A stretch of 64,000 nt of DNA from Liopterus haemorrhoidalis. Its lineage: Eukaryota; Arthropoda; Insecta; Coleoptera; Dytiscidae. A program made the position numbers and the translations under genes. The notes beneath the pieces were generated by a model. The model made no database searches, had not been told where the DNA came from, and saw nothing but the letters and a program-made list of their open reading frames with translations. Below are positions 20,796 to 31,981 of this stretch, in pieces (within the stretch, counting starts at the first letter, position 1; the number at the start of each line of letters is the position of its first letter). The stretch is from positions 5,272,501 to 5,336,500 of the forward strand of contig OZ020618.1 of the NCBI GenBank assembly GCA_963971575.1, in the 5' to 3' direction.

Positions 20796-21440
20796 CCTTG
20801 CCCCAAGCGTTAAAAACTCCAGCTACGGCACTGGCATATAAGCCTCAAATATCACCAGTGGCGTCACTGCAGAAAAACTTTAAAATTATTTTTATTTATT
20901 AAAATTTTAATTTATTTTTTATCGAATATTATGTGTATTTTTTTAATGAAGTTTTAGTAACCGTTGATTTTGTGGTAAATAATTCACATGAGTGTGTTAT
21001 TGTTATATAAAAAAAAGACTGAAATAGCGAATCAGTGCACTTTTTTTGTGTTTTTTTGCATGAGCCAGTGTTAGACATTCCCATTTAGAAGTTTTGTTTA
21101 ATAGAATTTTTTAAAATGCCAAAATTAGGACATCAGTAGAAAATAAAATTTTATATATTTTTTTAACTACAAATTCACGAAAGAATTTACGATTTACGAT
21201 CCGAAACATAATACTTATTTAAAAATATTTATTTTACGTTTGAAAAACAAAAGAAAATTAAGAAAAGGAACAGAAAATACCAGAAAAAAACACATTCAAT
21301 ATTTTTAAATAGCGGCATGGGTCGGAATGTTTTAAATTTTAGAAATTTCACGTCAGTGGTTTGTTGAAAAAGCAGTTCCTGATTTTAACAATAGATTTTA
21401 TTAAATAATTCTAAATTACAACAACAAAATGTGATGGAAA
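20796..21440. other. Intergenic, AT-rich, nothing recognised
   Basis: Includes a short CAGTGGCGTCACTGCAG motif near 20850 but no element with two ends could be defined. Confidence 0.45.
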
Positions 21441-21498
21441 TTGGCCTCGGAGCTGGTGAAAATCTCTCGTCTACCCCCTTGCAGTCCGGGATTACCTC

Positions 21499-21702
21499 TT
21501 AGTTGAGGTTGCCCATCAGGGAGTCGTGGAACCTGGTGAATAATTTCCCTCTTACATGGGAAGTACTCGTGTATGGAGTCGGACTCGTGGTCGTCACCGT
21601 GGTTGAGTAGAACGTAGTAGAGGAGTTGGATAGGTTAATCTGACTGGTTTCCGTACGACATCCATTACTTATACCACCGTTTAACCTAGTTCCGCTATTC
21701 AA
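21499..21702 (-). other. Unassigned Ser/Thr-rich open frame
   Basis: About 67 codons on the minus strand, rich in Ser, Thr, Asn and Arg. The region has more balanced base composition than its surroundings (about 21430-21720). It has no ATG and an in-frame stop just upstream, no clear splice sites and no motif I know. It may be part of an old coding sequence or a transposon. Confidence 0.25.
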
Positions 21703-21828
21703 TCGTCATGACAAATATTACCTACTTACGAAAATGCAGCGTATGCATTACGTAATTAAATTATGTCTACTTAGACGCTGATTGGATTTTAATAGAACAG
21801 TTGTACGTTACAATGTGTAGGTCTAGGT

Positions 21829-22253
21829 CAGTGGTCTTCAAACTTATTCGAGTCGTGGAACCCTTAACAGTCTAACAATATTCCGTAGAACCCAAAAAAA
21901 AAAAATAATAATAATAAATAAATAAATAACATAAAGTTAACACCTATGCAGGGTGACTAGATTTCAGTTGAGGTAAACCCTAAGATTAAAAAAAAAAAAA
22001 AATTGGAAATACAGTATATTTTATTAAATTTTGTTCACCTCCAAGATATAAGTGATAAGCAAAAAAAGGTCTTCATCTCCAAAATCCAAGAAATGGGCAA
22101 AAAAAAGGTCTTCACCTCTAAATTACGCGAGGGAGAAAAAGTATAAGCCGACGCCTAAGTAATTTGTATTAAGTTTAAGAAAAATCTCGTGGAACCCTTG
22201 ATGACCTTGTGTGGAACCCCAGGGTTCCATGGAAAACAGTTTGAATATCACTG
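21829..22253. mobile_element. hAT MITE with exact 8-bp target duplication
   Basis: Ends CAGTGGTCTTCAAACTTATT and CAGTTTGAATATCACTG (right, 22237-22253). It is flanked by identical GTCTAGGT at 21821-21828 and 22254-22261. GTGGAACCC/GGGTTCCA subterminal blocks pair. It is 425 bp and non-coding. The intact duplication implies a recent insertion. Confidence 0.93.
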
Positions 22254-22261
22254 GTCTAGGT

Positions 22262-22817
22262 AATTCAGAAAGGGAATTAAAGAAAAATGCGGAAGACAAC
22301 TCGCACACCGTCAAAAAAATTATTTGATGCAGATTTTTTGTCATCACATCCATTCATCTTCCTTTTGTTTAACAAAATAAATTTCGAGTGACTATTGCCC
22401 ATAGTTTTCGAGGGATGCCCACGGAATTTTTTAATGGTTTTTACGGAACCTATGGTCTCGAGAAATAGTTTGAATGCCGCTTTAGCTCCGATATTATTGA
22501 CGCTATCGTAAATTTTGTTTCGTGAATATGTAGTTATTTTTATAATAGTCAAAATTAGTTTAGATTAGAAAAAGAACCGGCAATAGAACAAATAATAAAT
22601 GTTTATTCTAAATACGCACGAAAATTATCTAAAATAGGTGGACCAATTTTAAGTCTGTAAGCAATGGAAATGAAATTAAAATTTGGAATTCGCTAAATGC
22701 TTTTATTGATTTATTACTATTTTGAATTATTATCAGCGTACTAAAAAAATTAGGGGATGAAACTCCATAAATTTCTCCCTGCGTACACCTGATTTAATAT
22801 ATTCTTTAATAAACTAT
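22262..22817. other. Intergenic; possible diverged relative of the preceding hAT MITE
   Basis: TTACGGAACCTATGGTCTCG followed by AATAGTTTGAATGCCGC near 22441-22480 resembles the right end of the neighbouring element, but no left partner was found. The minus-strand frames at 22123-22552 are not supported. Confidence 0.4.
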
Positions 22818-23735
22818 ACAGGGTGATTTGAAAATATTTTATTATATTACGGGATTCGCTTAAAAATTTGTGCCAAAAGTTGCTAACACAACTCTAAGTC
22901 TAAAGCTACGTTTATAATACATACATAACATAAAGGCATCGCATATGCCTAAAGACGAATCAATGGATTGTCATTGCTCTGTTTGTAATACGAGCAACTG
23001 TTTATAATAAACATATATTCCATTGGATCATCTTAATGCTTACGCCATGCACTTCTGCTATGTATCTGTTATAAATTACAAACAAGGTATACTCTGACAG
23101 TCTGGCCAAAGGTACAGCGTCGCCATTAAAATTCAAAATAAATATTAGTTTTAAATGAAGAAATAAGATAGTCTTTGTAGACAGTAAATTTTTCACAAAC
23201 CAGTGGCGAAGGGAAACCTCCGCTAGACTTGCCCTCCCATAAAAAAAATATTTAAAAAAAAATGTAAATTTAAAAAAAAAAAATTAAATATTTAGATAAA
23301 TCTTCAAAAATACATCAAATTATGTTCTATACAAATTTTTGTCCAAGGCTTGCTTTACTAGTTACGAATTAATTATCATGACCATGGAAACGTTACATAT
23401 ATTGTAAGTATGAAAAAATTGAAACTTGGAAAAATTTTAAATAATTTTACAAAAAAAATTCGAAATTTTTCGTTTTATCAAAAAACGTCTCAAATAAAAG
23501 TTATTAGTTATTGCATTTATAGTAACTTTTGTTCAATAAATTTTTTCGAAATATTTTTCTATTGCTAAATATTCGCAAAAATCTTAAAATCGACACGAGT
23601 AAACTCCCATTTCTAGTCAACCGATTTTCATAAAAAACAATAGGGTTCTTCCCATTTAATAGGAGAATTTTTTAGTACCAGAACGAACTCTTTAATTTAA
23701 ACCGTTTTTGAGTTATCGTGTATACACACAGACAG

Positions 23736-23767
<32 letters not shown>

Positions 23768-24368
23768 GGACGGCACTTCGAAAATAGGTTTTTTGGATTC
23801 CCTGGACCATGAAACGTGGTCATCCGTCAAAATCTCGACATCGAAAATTTTCGCGATTACAATACTTGCCCCTTATATATTAAGGTCGGGCAAGTAAAAA
23901 TTACTGATTCTGCAATTTTTCCATTTGAATTTCCTATATTTATTTGGAATGCTAATGGTGACGTTGTTACCATTGGCCAGGCGCACCTGGGGGGGGGGGG
24001 GCTGAAGCGCCACTGGGCCAGAGTGTCATATGCAGTGTCTGTATTATAAGCAAGGCTTTACAGCCATCTATACGCATAAACATTGAACTAAAAATGAAGT
24101 GTATAACTTATTTCATATTTATATTTTACAAAATCATTTTAAATGTTTGAAATAGTAATGAATATCCAATGACATTTTTTAATTATTTTTATAAACAAAT
24201 TTAAGTAATTTAAAAAGATAACACTAACATAACACTAACATAACCTAACATATTTTATAAATATGTTTCAAGAATCCAAATAACAGTTAATGGTAATTCG
24301 ATTCAGAATATTTTGTAACAAGACGATGACTCATATTGCATAATAACAAGATTTTTAAATCACCCTGT
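22818..24368. mobile_element. Composite bounded by ACAGGGTGATTT inverted ends
   Basis: Left ACAGGGTGATTTGAAAAT and right ATTTTTAAATCACCCTGT are inverted. ATTCTTTAAT occurs both just before the left end (22801-22810, 7 nt away) and directly after the right end (24369-24378), a possible target duplication. The interior holds a family A repeat (23380-23900) and a run of 13 G (23990). No transposase frame was recognised. Confidence 0.6.
23380..23900 (+). repeat. Dispersed repeat family A variant, copy 3
   Basis: Begins at GACCATGGAAACGTTACATA and shares the TCGAAATTTTTCGTTTTATC and GACACGAGTAAACTCCCATT blocks with the copies at 1.8-3.1 kb. It then carries a CA microsatellite (about 23728-23764) and the terminal CCTTATATATTAAGGTCGGG block found at the window start. 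Confidence 0.85.
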
Positions 24369-24652
24369 ATTCTTTAATGTTCTATCAGGCATAATATCTG
24401 TCCAAGCATATTGTGAATTGACTTCGGAAGGAGCATGACAGGAGGTTATTAGTAGAAATTATCCCAAATTTAAACAGGTACAAAATACTTAAAACAAGAG
24501 ATGAATTGAGAAATTTATATTTTCATTGCTTTGCAATTACATATTTTATAAATAAATTTTGAAATTATTGTTCACATATATCGAAGCAGAATTATATGCA
24601 TATTACTCGTATATAGATCTATAACGATAAAAATTATAATAAATATTGTTTC

Positions 24653-25740
24653 GGCAAAGAAACGGGCGTTAAGTAAATTTACTTAGTTATTGAGGAGACG
24701 CATTTAAAGAACACATTTCCACAAAAATTCATGCGTAAAATGCATTCACGACAAGAAAGCAGAGTGAACGAAATGATGTAGTACAAGACTAATTCTACCT
24801 TTGCTTAAAGTCGCACGATACTAAGTTCTAAGGCCGCGAACATACAGAAAGCTGGTAAATCAGCGCTGACAATCGGTACCGAAAACAAGCGTACTGGGTT
24901 ACTGGTTGAGCACACGCTAAACGCAGATATTGCATGTGACACTGACAGATGACATAACCTATATATTGTTTTTATTTATTTTTTCCTATTTATCGTACAT
25001 TTTGTAATTATATTGGCCTAGCATAGAGTGAACGCTAGTTTTGAAAGTGTATAGCTATTCTTTCGTATATTGGCTCAATTATATGTTGAAATAAGTGAAA
25101 ATGGCGAGTTCTTATTCATCTTTGGATGAGTTGTTTCTAACAGAATCACTATATTAAAAATGGAACCAAAAAGAAAAGGTATACATGCAATAAACCAAGA
25201 GAGACGTAAATATGGGGAATACCACTACCTTTTTCCTCAATTAAAAGAAGATGATGCAAGATTTTTTAAATATTTTTTTGTTTCGACGCTGACAACAAGC
25301 TGCTTAAACTGCTTAAACGTTTCAGTAAGCGGGTATCCGACAACGACCCGTGCCGACCAGTACACAGTGTGTGCGGTTTTATTTGAAAACATGGACAGAT
25401 ACTGCGGCAGATCAGCGCTTGTTGCCAGTAAAGCCGGTGCCGGTACACTAAGACACGAGACGAATATAACACACATTCGTGAACTGCAACAATGCAGGTT
25501 ACCTGAACGGCGTTCGCGTACTGGTAGAACTGAGTACAAAAATTAACACTACACAGATGGTTCGATGGTTATTCGGTAACTAAACTAAAAATAATGTTGG
25601 ACTGAGAACCCCCCACATAAACATTAATAATTCGCTCGACTGGCGCGAACAGTCATATTAATATTACCGTGTTCCTTAAATGCATCTTCCCAATAACTAA
25701 GTAAATTGATTTAACATTATTTTCTTTGCCTACAAAGAAT
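24653..25740 (+). mobile_element. PIF/Harbinger element, internally rearranged, copy 1
   Basis: Long inverted ends: left AAATTTACTTAGTTATTGAG then GAGACGCATTTAAAGAACAC; right GTGTTCCTTAAATGCATCTT then CAATAACTAAGTAAATTGAT. The same TIR family bounds 60042-61021. The interior encodes the N-terminus of a PIF/Harbinger transposase (25101-25290), which assigns the superfamily. The rest of the transposase is missing. Confidence 0.85.
25101..25546 (+). pseudogene. PIF/Harbinger (HARBI1-like) transposase N-terminal relic
   Basis: MASSYSSLDELFLTESLY opens at 25101. After a frameshift near 25155 the frame from 25160 continues MEPKRKGIHAINQERRKYGE, YHYLFPQLKEDDARFFKYF. This is the conserved start of Harbinger transposases (H-x-INQ-x-R...GE-[FY]-H-x-LF-x-x-L...D-x-x-[KR]-FF-x-Y-F). 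The following ~85 residues do not match the DDE core and derive from joined sequence. No catalytic residues remain. Confidence 0.8.
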
Positions 25741-25809
25741 AGTTCTTGCCTGTTCAAATGAGAGCATGAAATTATTTACTAGTAGGTGTCAATACTGGCG
25801 CAGGGGCAA

Positions 25810-25975
25810 AAACGCAACCCGCAACACACCTGATTTTATCAGGAGATCAGGTATCTGATAAAATCATGTGTGTTGCTGATAATATCAGGTCACGTGTTAT
25901 CAGGTGATCTGATTTTATCAGGTACATGATCTGGTCACCTGTTAAAATCAAGTGTATTGCGGGTTCCGTTTTTGT
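25810..25975. mobile_element. Structured MITE, AACCCGCAACACAC ends
   Basis: Left AACCCGCAACACACCTGATT and right AATCAAGTGTATTGCGGGTT are inverted. The ~160-bp interior is a series of ATCAGG / CCTGAT repeats in both orientations, so a single strand would fold extensively. Non-coding. Confidence 0.82.
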
Positions 25976-26555
25976 GACGTCACTTCCGATCTAGAATCGC
26001 TGTTCCTACGTACTTTTACCTAAATACAATCCTTACTACTAATATTTTAAGGCGATCCCTGCTGTGAGAGGTCCCAGCCTACCTGTTGAGGAGTCAAGTG
26101 AATTCATTATATGTCTGGACACTGTATACCCAGGTATTAAGACATAGTATCTTGGCAAAGCAAAGAATGTCTGTAATTTTGAATTACATGAAGTAAGTTT
26201 TCAAGTTACTTGAAAGGAATTGTTTAGAAAATGGTTTTTAAGTCTTTTGTAAATATATTTCATGTAGGGTATATCTTAGTCAATGTTATATAAACCATTA
26301 TTTGTGATAATTTAGAATTGTAAGCAAGTAACTTGAATTCTTTTAAATAATTTTTATAAAAGTGCTAGCAAGATTTAATTTTGTCGCAAATATCAATTAA
26401 GGTATATCGGATTTGAATTTTTGCTAGCATCGTTTTAGTCTACAACCAGGCGAGGCGATAATTGTAGCTTAAAATGAGAGATAATTGAAGTCAAGGTCAA
26501 ACCTGTCAAATAGGTCAAGTATGGGCATGAATTATGAGATGGGGAAGTGCGGTTA
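25976..26555. other. Intergenic, nothing recognised
   Basis: Contains a TGACGTCA palindrome at about 25976-25983 and no identifiable gene or element ends. Confidence 0.45.
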
Positions 26556-27420
26556 TAAAACCACCCTCAAACATAAATTTTATGTGAAAATTAAAAAAAT
26601 CCTATCTTAAGAACAATAAAATATACGGACCTGCGGTTTGTATATTTGAAATCTACAGACTTTTTTTTACCTAGATAAAAAATAGAGCTCTTCTTAGTTA
26701 ACGCCTTTTTGATCCGTGTAGTTTTGAAAATTTGTAAATATTTCATTTTCGAAAGACCATGTCTCAAAATCTACATGAGATAGAGATCTGCGGCTGAAAT
26801 TTTTGAAATCCTGAGGTGCTAAAAGGCCTTAAGACTCATTTTGAAGCAACTTCCAAACAAAACAAAAAATTACGAAATTTTTAATTTATCATTTTTTTTT
26901 TTTAAATTTAAAAAAATCCTATCGTACGAATTATAAAATATAGAGAACTGCGGTTTGAATTTTTCAAATCTTCGTATATTGTTTAGTCTAGAAAAAAATT
27001 GGGGCTTTAATAATTCAAATTTTACAATAAATACGAACCGTCAAACAAAACGTTTGAAAATGGTAAAAAATCGACAAAATCGTAAGGGGTACCCCTTACG
27101 ATTTTTTGGATTTTTGGCCATTTTCAAGGGTTTAGCTCAACCACTCATATAAATTAAAAAAATTGGGTGTTCAAGACCTTATTTTTTATATAGAATAAAC
27201 AAGGCACAAGGGTTTCAAAAATTTAAACCACAGGTCATTATCTTTTACCGTTTTCAAGCTAGAATTTTTTTAAATTTTGGAAAAAAGAAATTAAAATCCA
27301 AATTTTTCAAAAAAAAAAAAAAATGTCTTTCTTAAGATTGTGTCCAAAGGCCATTTAAGACGTCAGGATTATAAAAATTCCCACCGCGGGTCTTTATATA
27401 TTATAGTTTTTAAGAGAATC
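26556..27420. repeat. Dispersed repeat family B (AT-rich, related monomers)
   Basis: Diverged ~170-190-bp units with the shared phrases ACCTGCGGTTTG / GAACTGCGGTTTGAATTTTT, TTTAGTCTAGAAAAAAATTG and GGGGCTTTAAT. The same phrases form an array at 55500-57180 and a single stretch at 31460-31700. A palindrome TAAGGGGTACCCCTTA at 27081-27096 is shared with 56728-56743. Confidence 0.75.
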
Positions 27421-27422
27421 GG

Positions 27423-27578
27423 ACCAATTCTGTAACTCAGTTACTATGATAATAGTAACTAAAATTGTCTCTATGAGCAAGGTCAGTTACTATCATGAAT
27501 GAAAGTCATTATACTTTTTATAATATTTTATTTTGTAGTAAAGTTACTACACAGTATTTTTTACAGAATTGATCTGAG
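27423..27578. mobile_element. Small MITE, AATTCTGTAA ends
   Basis: CCAATTCTGTAACTCAGTTA on the left and TACAGAATTG on the right are inverted. AGTTACT / AGTAACT copies alternate inside. About 156 bp, inserted at the edge of a family B repeat. Confidence 0.6.
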
Positions 27579-27784
27579 TGACGCGAATATCAAATTTTTT
27601 GTAAAATTCGCCAATATAAAACGATTTAAATCAAAAATAGGCACGGATGAAAATACCCCAATTTTAATATTTAATTAAATAAAAACATATTGTGCTTAAC
27701 TTAAAATAACCTGTTCGCTTTGTACAAATATTTCCAGTCATATTTCCTTCGATGCCATCGGTAATGTCACTTCTCAATAGACGA

Positions 27785-27870
27785 TATCTAAAAAGTCGTC
27801 AGCAACAAAAGCGCCAGTGAACTTTTATCAAACTAGTCTTACAAATATCTCATTTTTACATTGCCGGAGT
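27785..27870 (-). repeat. Dispersed repeat, partner of 9795-9862
   Basis: Inverted match to the MGAT4 intron copy (CTTACAAATATCTCATTTTT and GTCAGCAACAAAAGCGCCAG blocks). Function unknown. Confidence 0.6.
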
Positions 27871-28148
27871 ATGCTGAATTATTTTCAACGCAGGCGACGT
27901 ACCGGGTGCGAAATTAAAATATGTTACAATAGATGATCATTCTATTCAAGAATTAAAAAGATTATTTATTATTATTATTATTAAAAAGACGATTACAGCC
28001 GGACAGATCTGTCGTGGCCGGGCTTGAAACATGCGCGTGAAATTTGTAGTGGGGATTATAACTTTGGCGAATTGCATTATTTCCTACACACGCTATTACA
28101 GTCAAGTGCATAAACGCAACATTCAAAATATATTAAATATTTAAAATC
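27871..28148. other. Intergenic with a short ATT microsatellite
   Basis: An (ATT)n run lies at about 27963-27985. Otherwise no feature was recognised. Confidence 0.45.
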
Positions 28149-28324
28149 ATGCAGACAAAAAGCAAACTAGGTGGATTTGCTATTAATAGTCAAAGTCGAG
28201 AAATAATTAGCAATGTTCTTGATTTTTGTAAGCCATTATTATTTACAATCTACTTGAAATTGCTGGAATTTGGAAAAAGACGCGGGACGGGGGTGTTCTG
28301 GCCAATAAACAAGTCGACAAAGTG
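28149..28324 (+). other. Unassigned 58-codon open frame
   Basis: ATG at 28149 to TGA at 28322: MQTKSKLGGFAINSQSREII then SNVLDFCKPLLF... It has an ordinary amino-acid composition, and SQSREII-x-NV resembles the helix-turn-helix start of some insect DDE transposon proteins. The likeness is weak and the frame ends early. A relic is more likely than a gene. Confidence 0.3.
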
Positions 28325-29260
28325 AACATCAAATGCAGTAATCACTTAAATCAAGCAGCTACGTTTCTATAGTTTTGTTGTTCGACTGTGATGGGAGGAA
28401 CTTGTGTTTGTAGACGTACCTAACTGATAAATATAATGTACACGTGTAAGAATGTGAATTTGTTTCTCTGACTGTTCTCTGTATCTGACACTGTCTTTCA
28501 TAGTGCTCTCTCTATGCGCACTATAAGCTCCGCCTGGCCACACAGATGTCCGGCTATAGATGTCGAGAACTACAAAAAACTGGAAACATGATAGTTTTAA
28601 TAGAGAAGTTAGTTTTAAGTGCACATCGAATTTTTATATTAATAATAATAAATTATTTATTTTACTAAAAAATATAAATTTGTTTACGAAAAGTTAATTT
28701 CTCAGTATCAGAAAAGCAACTGTTTATTTAACTGATGGCCACTGTCGCTACTATAGATTTTAAATGGGATATTGTCTATTACTTTGCACATTTATACGCT
28801 TATATAAAATACACGCGATATTTATCTCCTCCAATCAGCTACAATTATCGTCTGGTCTGTATTTATTGTGTACAAATAAAATGTTGCTGGCATGCATTTT
28901 ACAACACAGCTCTGAACACTGTACTGAATATTATCCCCGTCCACCAGCATGAAAGTTTGTGTTGTCCTACCTTTTGTGTGTTCAGGAGATGATCTTGTTA
29001 CCCTCTAAGCACGCATCATGTATATTCTTCACCCTTGGCGACGGTGCCATAATGTTATATTTTGTATTGATGTTGTTAAGAAAATGGACAAAATAACTTA
29101 TATTTGATGTCATAATTATTGGACCCTAAATGTTTTTAAATGCAGTGTAAATCGTAAATAAAAAATAAAAAATTAAAATAGTTTTTTATATCCATAAAGA
29201 CGGTGCTATCTGTCATCCAGCATGTATTATCATAATTATTGGCGCGACAGCCCAAGGTGT
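28325..29260. other. Intergenic, nothing recognised
   Basis: Overlapping frames at 28367-28624 (minus) and 28735-28992 (plus) have no domain features. No element ends were identified. Confidence 0.4.
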
Positions 29261-29513
29261 GCCTATGTAAAGGATTCCACACACCAAAGCGGCCGCGGTG
29301 GCGGCCACGGTAGCGATACGGCAGCGGCCTAACGCAACCTATATAATACAATGAGACCACGCACATACAAGCGTTCAGCTATCTGAGAACGCCACCGAAA
29401 GCAGCGTTCAGTCTAGCGATCACCAAACACTGGCGGCCGAACTTGACAAGTTGCGTTAGGCCGCGCGATATTCATTGTTTATATACCACAGAGTGAATAT
29501 ATTTAAGAAAATA

Positions 29514-29663
29514 ATGTCGAAAATAGATAATTTAACAGAAAAAATCATAGATCAGTAAAGGATCATTTAATTTTGTATGACTTAGCACATCCTGATTACA
29601 AGAATATTAGGAAAACAAATAAAGTGTGGAACGAAATAGGAAAAGTTTTGGAAATTGATAGTA
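29514..29663 (+). pseudogene. MADF (Myb/SANT-like) domain relic
   Basis: MSKIDNLTEKIIDQ opens at 29514 and meets a stop. The neighbouring frame continues HLILYDLAHPDYKNIRKTNK and VWNEIGKVLEID. The pattern LYDL-x-HPDYKN...W-x-EIG is the start of a MADF DNA-binding domain. It is cut by a MITE insertion at 29664, and the second half was not found beyond it. Confidence 0.75.
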
Positions 29664-30066
29664 AAGTCTGTTCCAAACGGTTAGGCGGAACTAGATTTTG
29701 CAATCTAGTTACTTTCATCGTTTAAATCATGCTTTTCAGCCATTTTGTTTAAGCCTTGTAAATCATACTTGCAACAAACATTTTTTGGTTAAGGTTAATA
29801 TCATTTTAAAATGTCATTTTCTTTATATTTTGATTTTTTGTGTCATTCTTAATACAAATATCCCATTTATTTATTTTTTGTCATTAAAATATGTAAGAAA
29901 ATAAATTTAAGTTTGACATATGTCATTCGTTTCCATGGTTTCATTGTTGGAATTTTAAATTTTGACATTCCAACGTGAAAAATGAAATAACCCAAGCAAG
30001 GTCCCTTTTCCAACCTAAAAAAACGAAATTCTCATTTAGTTCCGCCTAACCGTTTGAAACAGACTG
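29664..30066. mobile_element. Tc1/mariner-like MITE, GTCTGTTCCAAACGG family, copy 1
   Basis: Ends AGTCTGTTCCAAACGGTTAG-GCGGAACTAGA and TAGTTCCGCCTAACCGTTTG-AAACAGACTG are inverted over ~32 bp. A TA precedes the left end and TG follows the right end, consistent with a decayed TA duplication. About 87% of the interior can be followed in the copy at 45539-45943 by eye. It interrupts the MADF relic. Confidence 0.9.
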
Positions 30067-30205
30067 TGAGTAGATTATTATTTTTCCTCTACATACAATT
30101 AATTATTCTATTGTGTTCTGATAATCAATATTATCATACAACTATATACCGTGATTTATCTGATGATAACGTTAGTGTGAGGAGACCTGATCGCTAGTCG
30201 TATCG

Positions 30206-30970
30206 CTACCGTGGCCGCCACCGCGACCGCTTGGTGTGTGGAATCCTTAAAGGGTATGAGTAACGCGCTCTAGTTGACAGCGAGTCAACTAGAGATATCA
30301 ACACTGGGAGACGCGGGAACGCGAGATTTGATGGAGTCGGGGTCAGAGAGTGACGAGCGAGAGATGAAACTGTGAAGTGTTGAGTCTGATGGGATGATAT
30401 TTTTAATAAGAGTTCTGTATGTGTGTGTAGTTTTCCCAAAATATGATATGTATGGTGAGTGAGATTAAACAGTATTTTAAACAATCAACACAATATTTCA
30501 ATATCAACAACCGAATCCCATACCTCTGAGGACCGCTACCCCCTCAGAAGACGAAGGACGGACGAATAGAGATACAACTTCCACCCTCCCCAGCTGTAAT
30601 TTTTGACAACTCTTCCCGAGGATGCTCAAACGCCGTATCTAGGTCGCCAATATAGCGGTGGCCGCCGCGGTGTTTAGTGGACTCATCACACCTAGGCCTC
30701 TTGTTTCCAGGTTTCATGACTATGTTTTGCAATCTATGTACATTCAGGAGTAAAATAGTCAGTATTACGTCCATTTTTTAGTGTACAAAGAAAGGCACCT
30801 ACAGTTTATAGCCGGTTGCGAACGGCTAAGCAGAACCTGTAATTTGTATAAATATTTTTGACATATTATTTGACATAAGCAGGAATTGAACTCACATCCG
30901 TGCCTTTGCTTAATATTAAATAGCAAGTACAAACGATTTCACGTTTGCAGTTACAGGCCAGCGTGTGTTA
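30206..30970 (-). other. Unresolved region with minus-strand frames
   Basis: Minus-strand frames at 30206-30484 and 30544-30774. The latter reads MDVILTILLLNVHRLQN then KPGNKRPRCDESTKHRGGHR. Its start is vaguely like the N-terminus of some Harbinger transposases, but no later domain follows. I see no splice signals that would make this a host gene. Confidence 0.25.
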
Positions 30971-31242
30971 TACTGGGTACATTCGATTGTGATTCAAGCA
31001 CGTTCTGTACACTCAAACTTGTTCGATTTGACGCTCAAAGTACATTCAATTGCATTCGTCTTGCGGTCGATGGTGTATTTAGAGTGTGCTCTATGTGTTC
31101 GGGGTTTTAAGACCGGGCATATAGGGTATGACGGAAAAAAGTGAGGGAACGGCGAGAAAAGTACTACCATTTTTCGTATTTGTGACGTTTCTATTAACTT
31201 CGAAAGCTGTATTGTGTTTGTAAACACAGCATAAAAATAACA

Positions 31243-31953
31243 CAGCTCTACAAAAAAAAAGGGTCATACCCAGACATGCGATACATTGTTTCCGAAGTAT
31301 TTTTGCTCTCTGATCACGAATCTGTGGTCGGTTTGTCTCCATCAGGTCCTCAAACCTTGCTAAGGCCAGGATCAAGGTCAAATCCGAAAATTTGATTAAA
31401 AAAATCTAAAAAAATTCATATGGGGGTTTTTGAGGTCGCTGATTACGAATCCAGTGTCCGTATTTCAAATATTTAAATCGCAGGTATCTATCTTGTACCG
31501 TTTTCATGATAGAATTTTTTGAAATTTTGAAAAAATTAAATAAAAATCAAAATTTTTCAAAAAATTTTTTTTTCTTAAAAATGAAATCTAAGGCTATTTA
31601 GGACCTCAGGATTATAAAATTCCGACCGCAGGTCTTTAGCTATCATAGTTTTTAAGATGTGTCCGTAATTTTTTTTAGAACTTTTGGAGGTGTTTCGGCC
31701 ATTTGACCATGAACAGATTTTGACCTTATCTTGATAAGCTCAAACGGACACTGGATTCGTAATCAGCGACGTCAAAAACCCCCATATGATTTTTTTTAGA
31801 TTTTTTTAATCAAATTTTCGGATTTGACTTTAGCAAGTTTTGAGGACCTGATGGAGACAAACCGACCACAGATTCGTGATCAGCGAGCAAAAATACTTCG
31901 GAAACCATGTATCGCATGTCTGGGTATGACCCTTTTTTTTTGTAGAGCTGTGT
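31243..31953. repeat. Long palindrome (fold-back), ~215-bp arms
   Basis: 31243-31460 and 31740-31953 are near-identical in inverted orientation (AGCTCTACAAAAAAA; GGGTCATACCCAGACATGCG; TCTGTGGTCGGTTTGTCTCC; GGATTCGTAATCAGCGAC). The ~280-bp centre is a family B repeat unit. No coding capacity. Confidence 0.9.
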
Positions 31954-31981
31954 AATTAAATACACCGTTCATAAAATTAAC

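Larger units (their letters stand above)
29267..30250 (+). mobile_element. TIR element with a MADF-domain relic, likely PIF/Harbinger
   Basis: Left AAGGATTCCACACACCAAAG, then GGTGGCGGCCACGGTAGCGA, is inverted at the right end (TCGCTACCGTGGCCGCCACC, then CTTGGTGTGTGGAATCCTT). Arms are about 60 bp and GC-rich. Inside is a MADF-type coding fragment (29514-29663), as in the second gene of many Harbinger elements. That fragment is split from the right half by a 403-bp MITE (29664-30066). Confidence 0.8.

Noticed and set aside
23206..24014. CAGTGGCGAAGGG ... AAGCGCCACTGG as ends of a single MITE
   Set aside because: The inner sequences do not pair beyond the first ~8 bp and no target duplication is visible; kept only within the larger ACAGGGTGATTT composite.
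28367..28992. Overlapping 62-85-codon frames on both strands
   Set aside because: No conserved motif, no splice signals consistent with a host gene, and lengths expected by chance.
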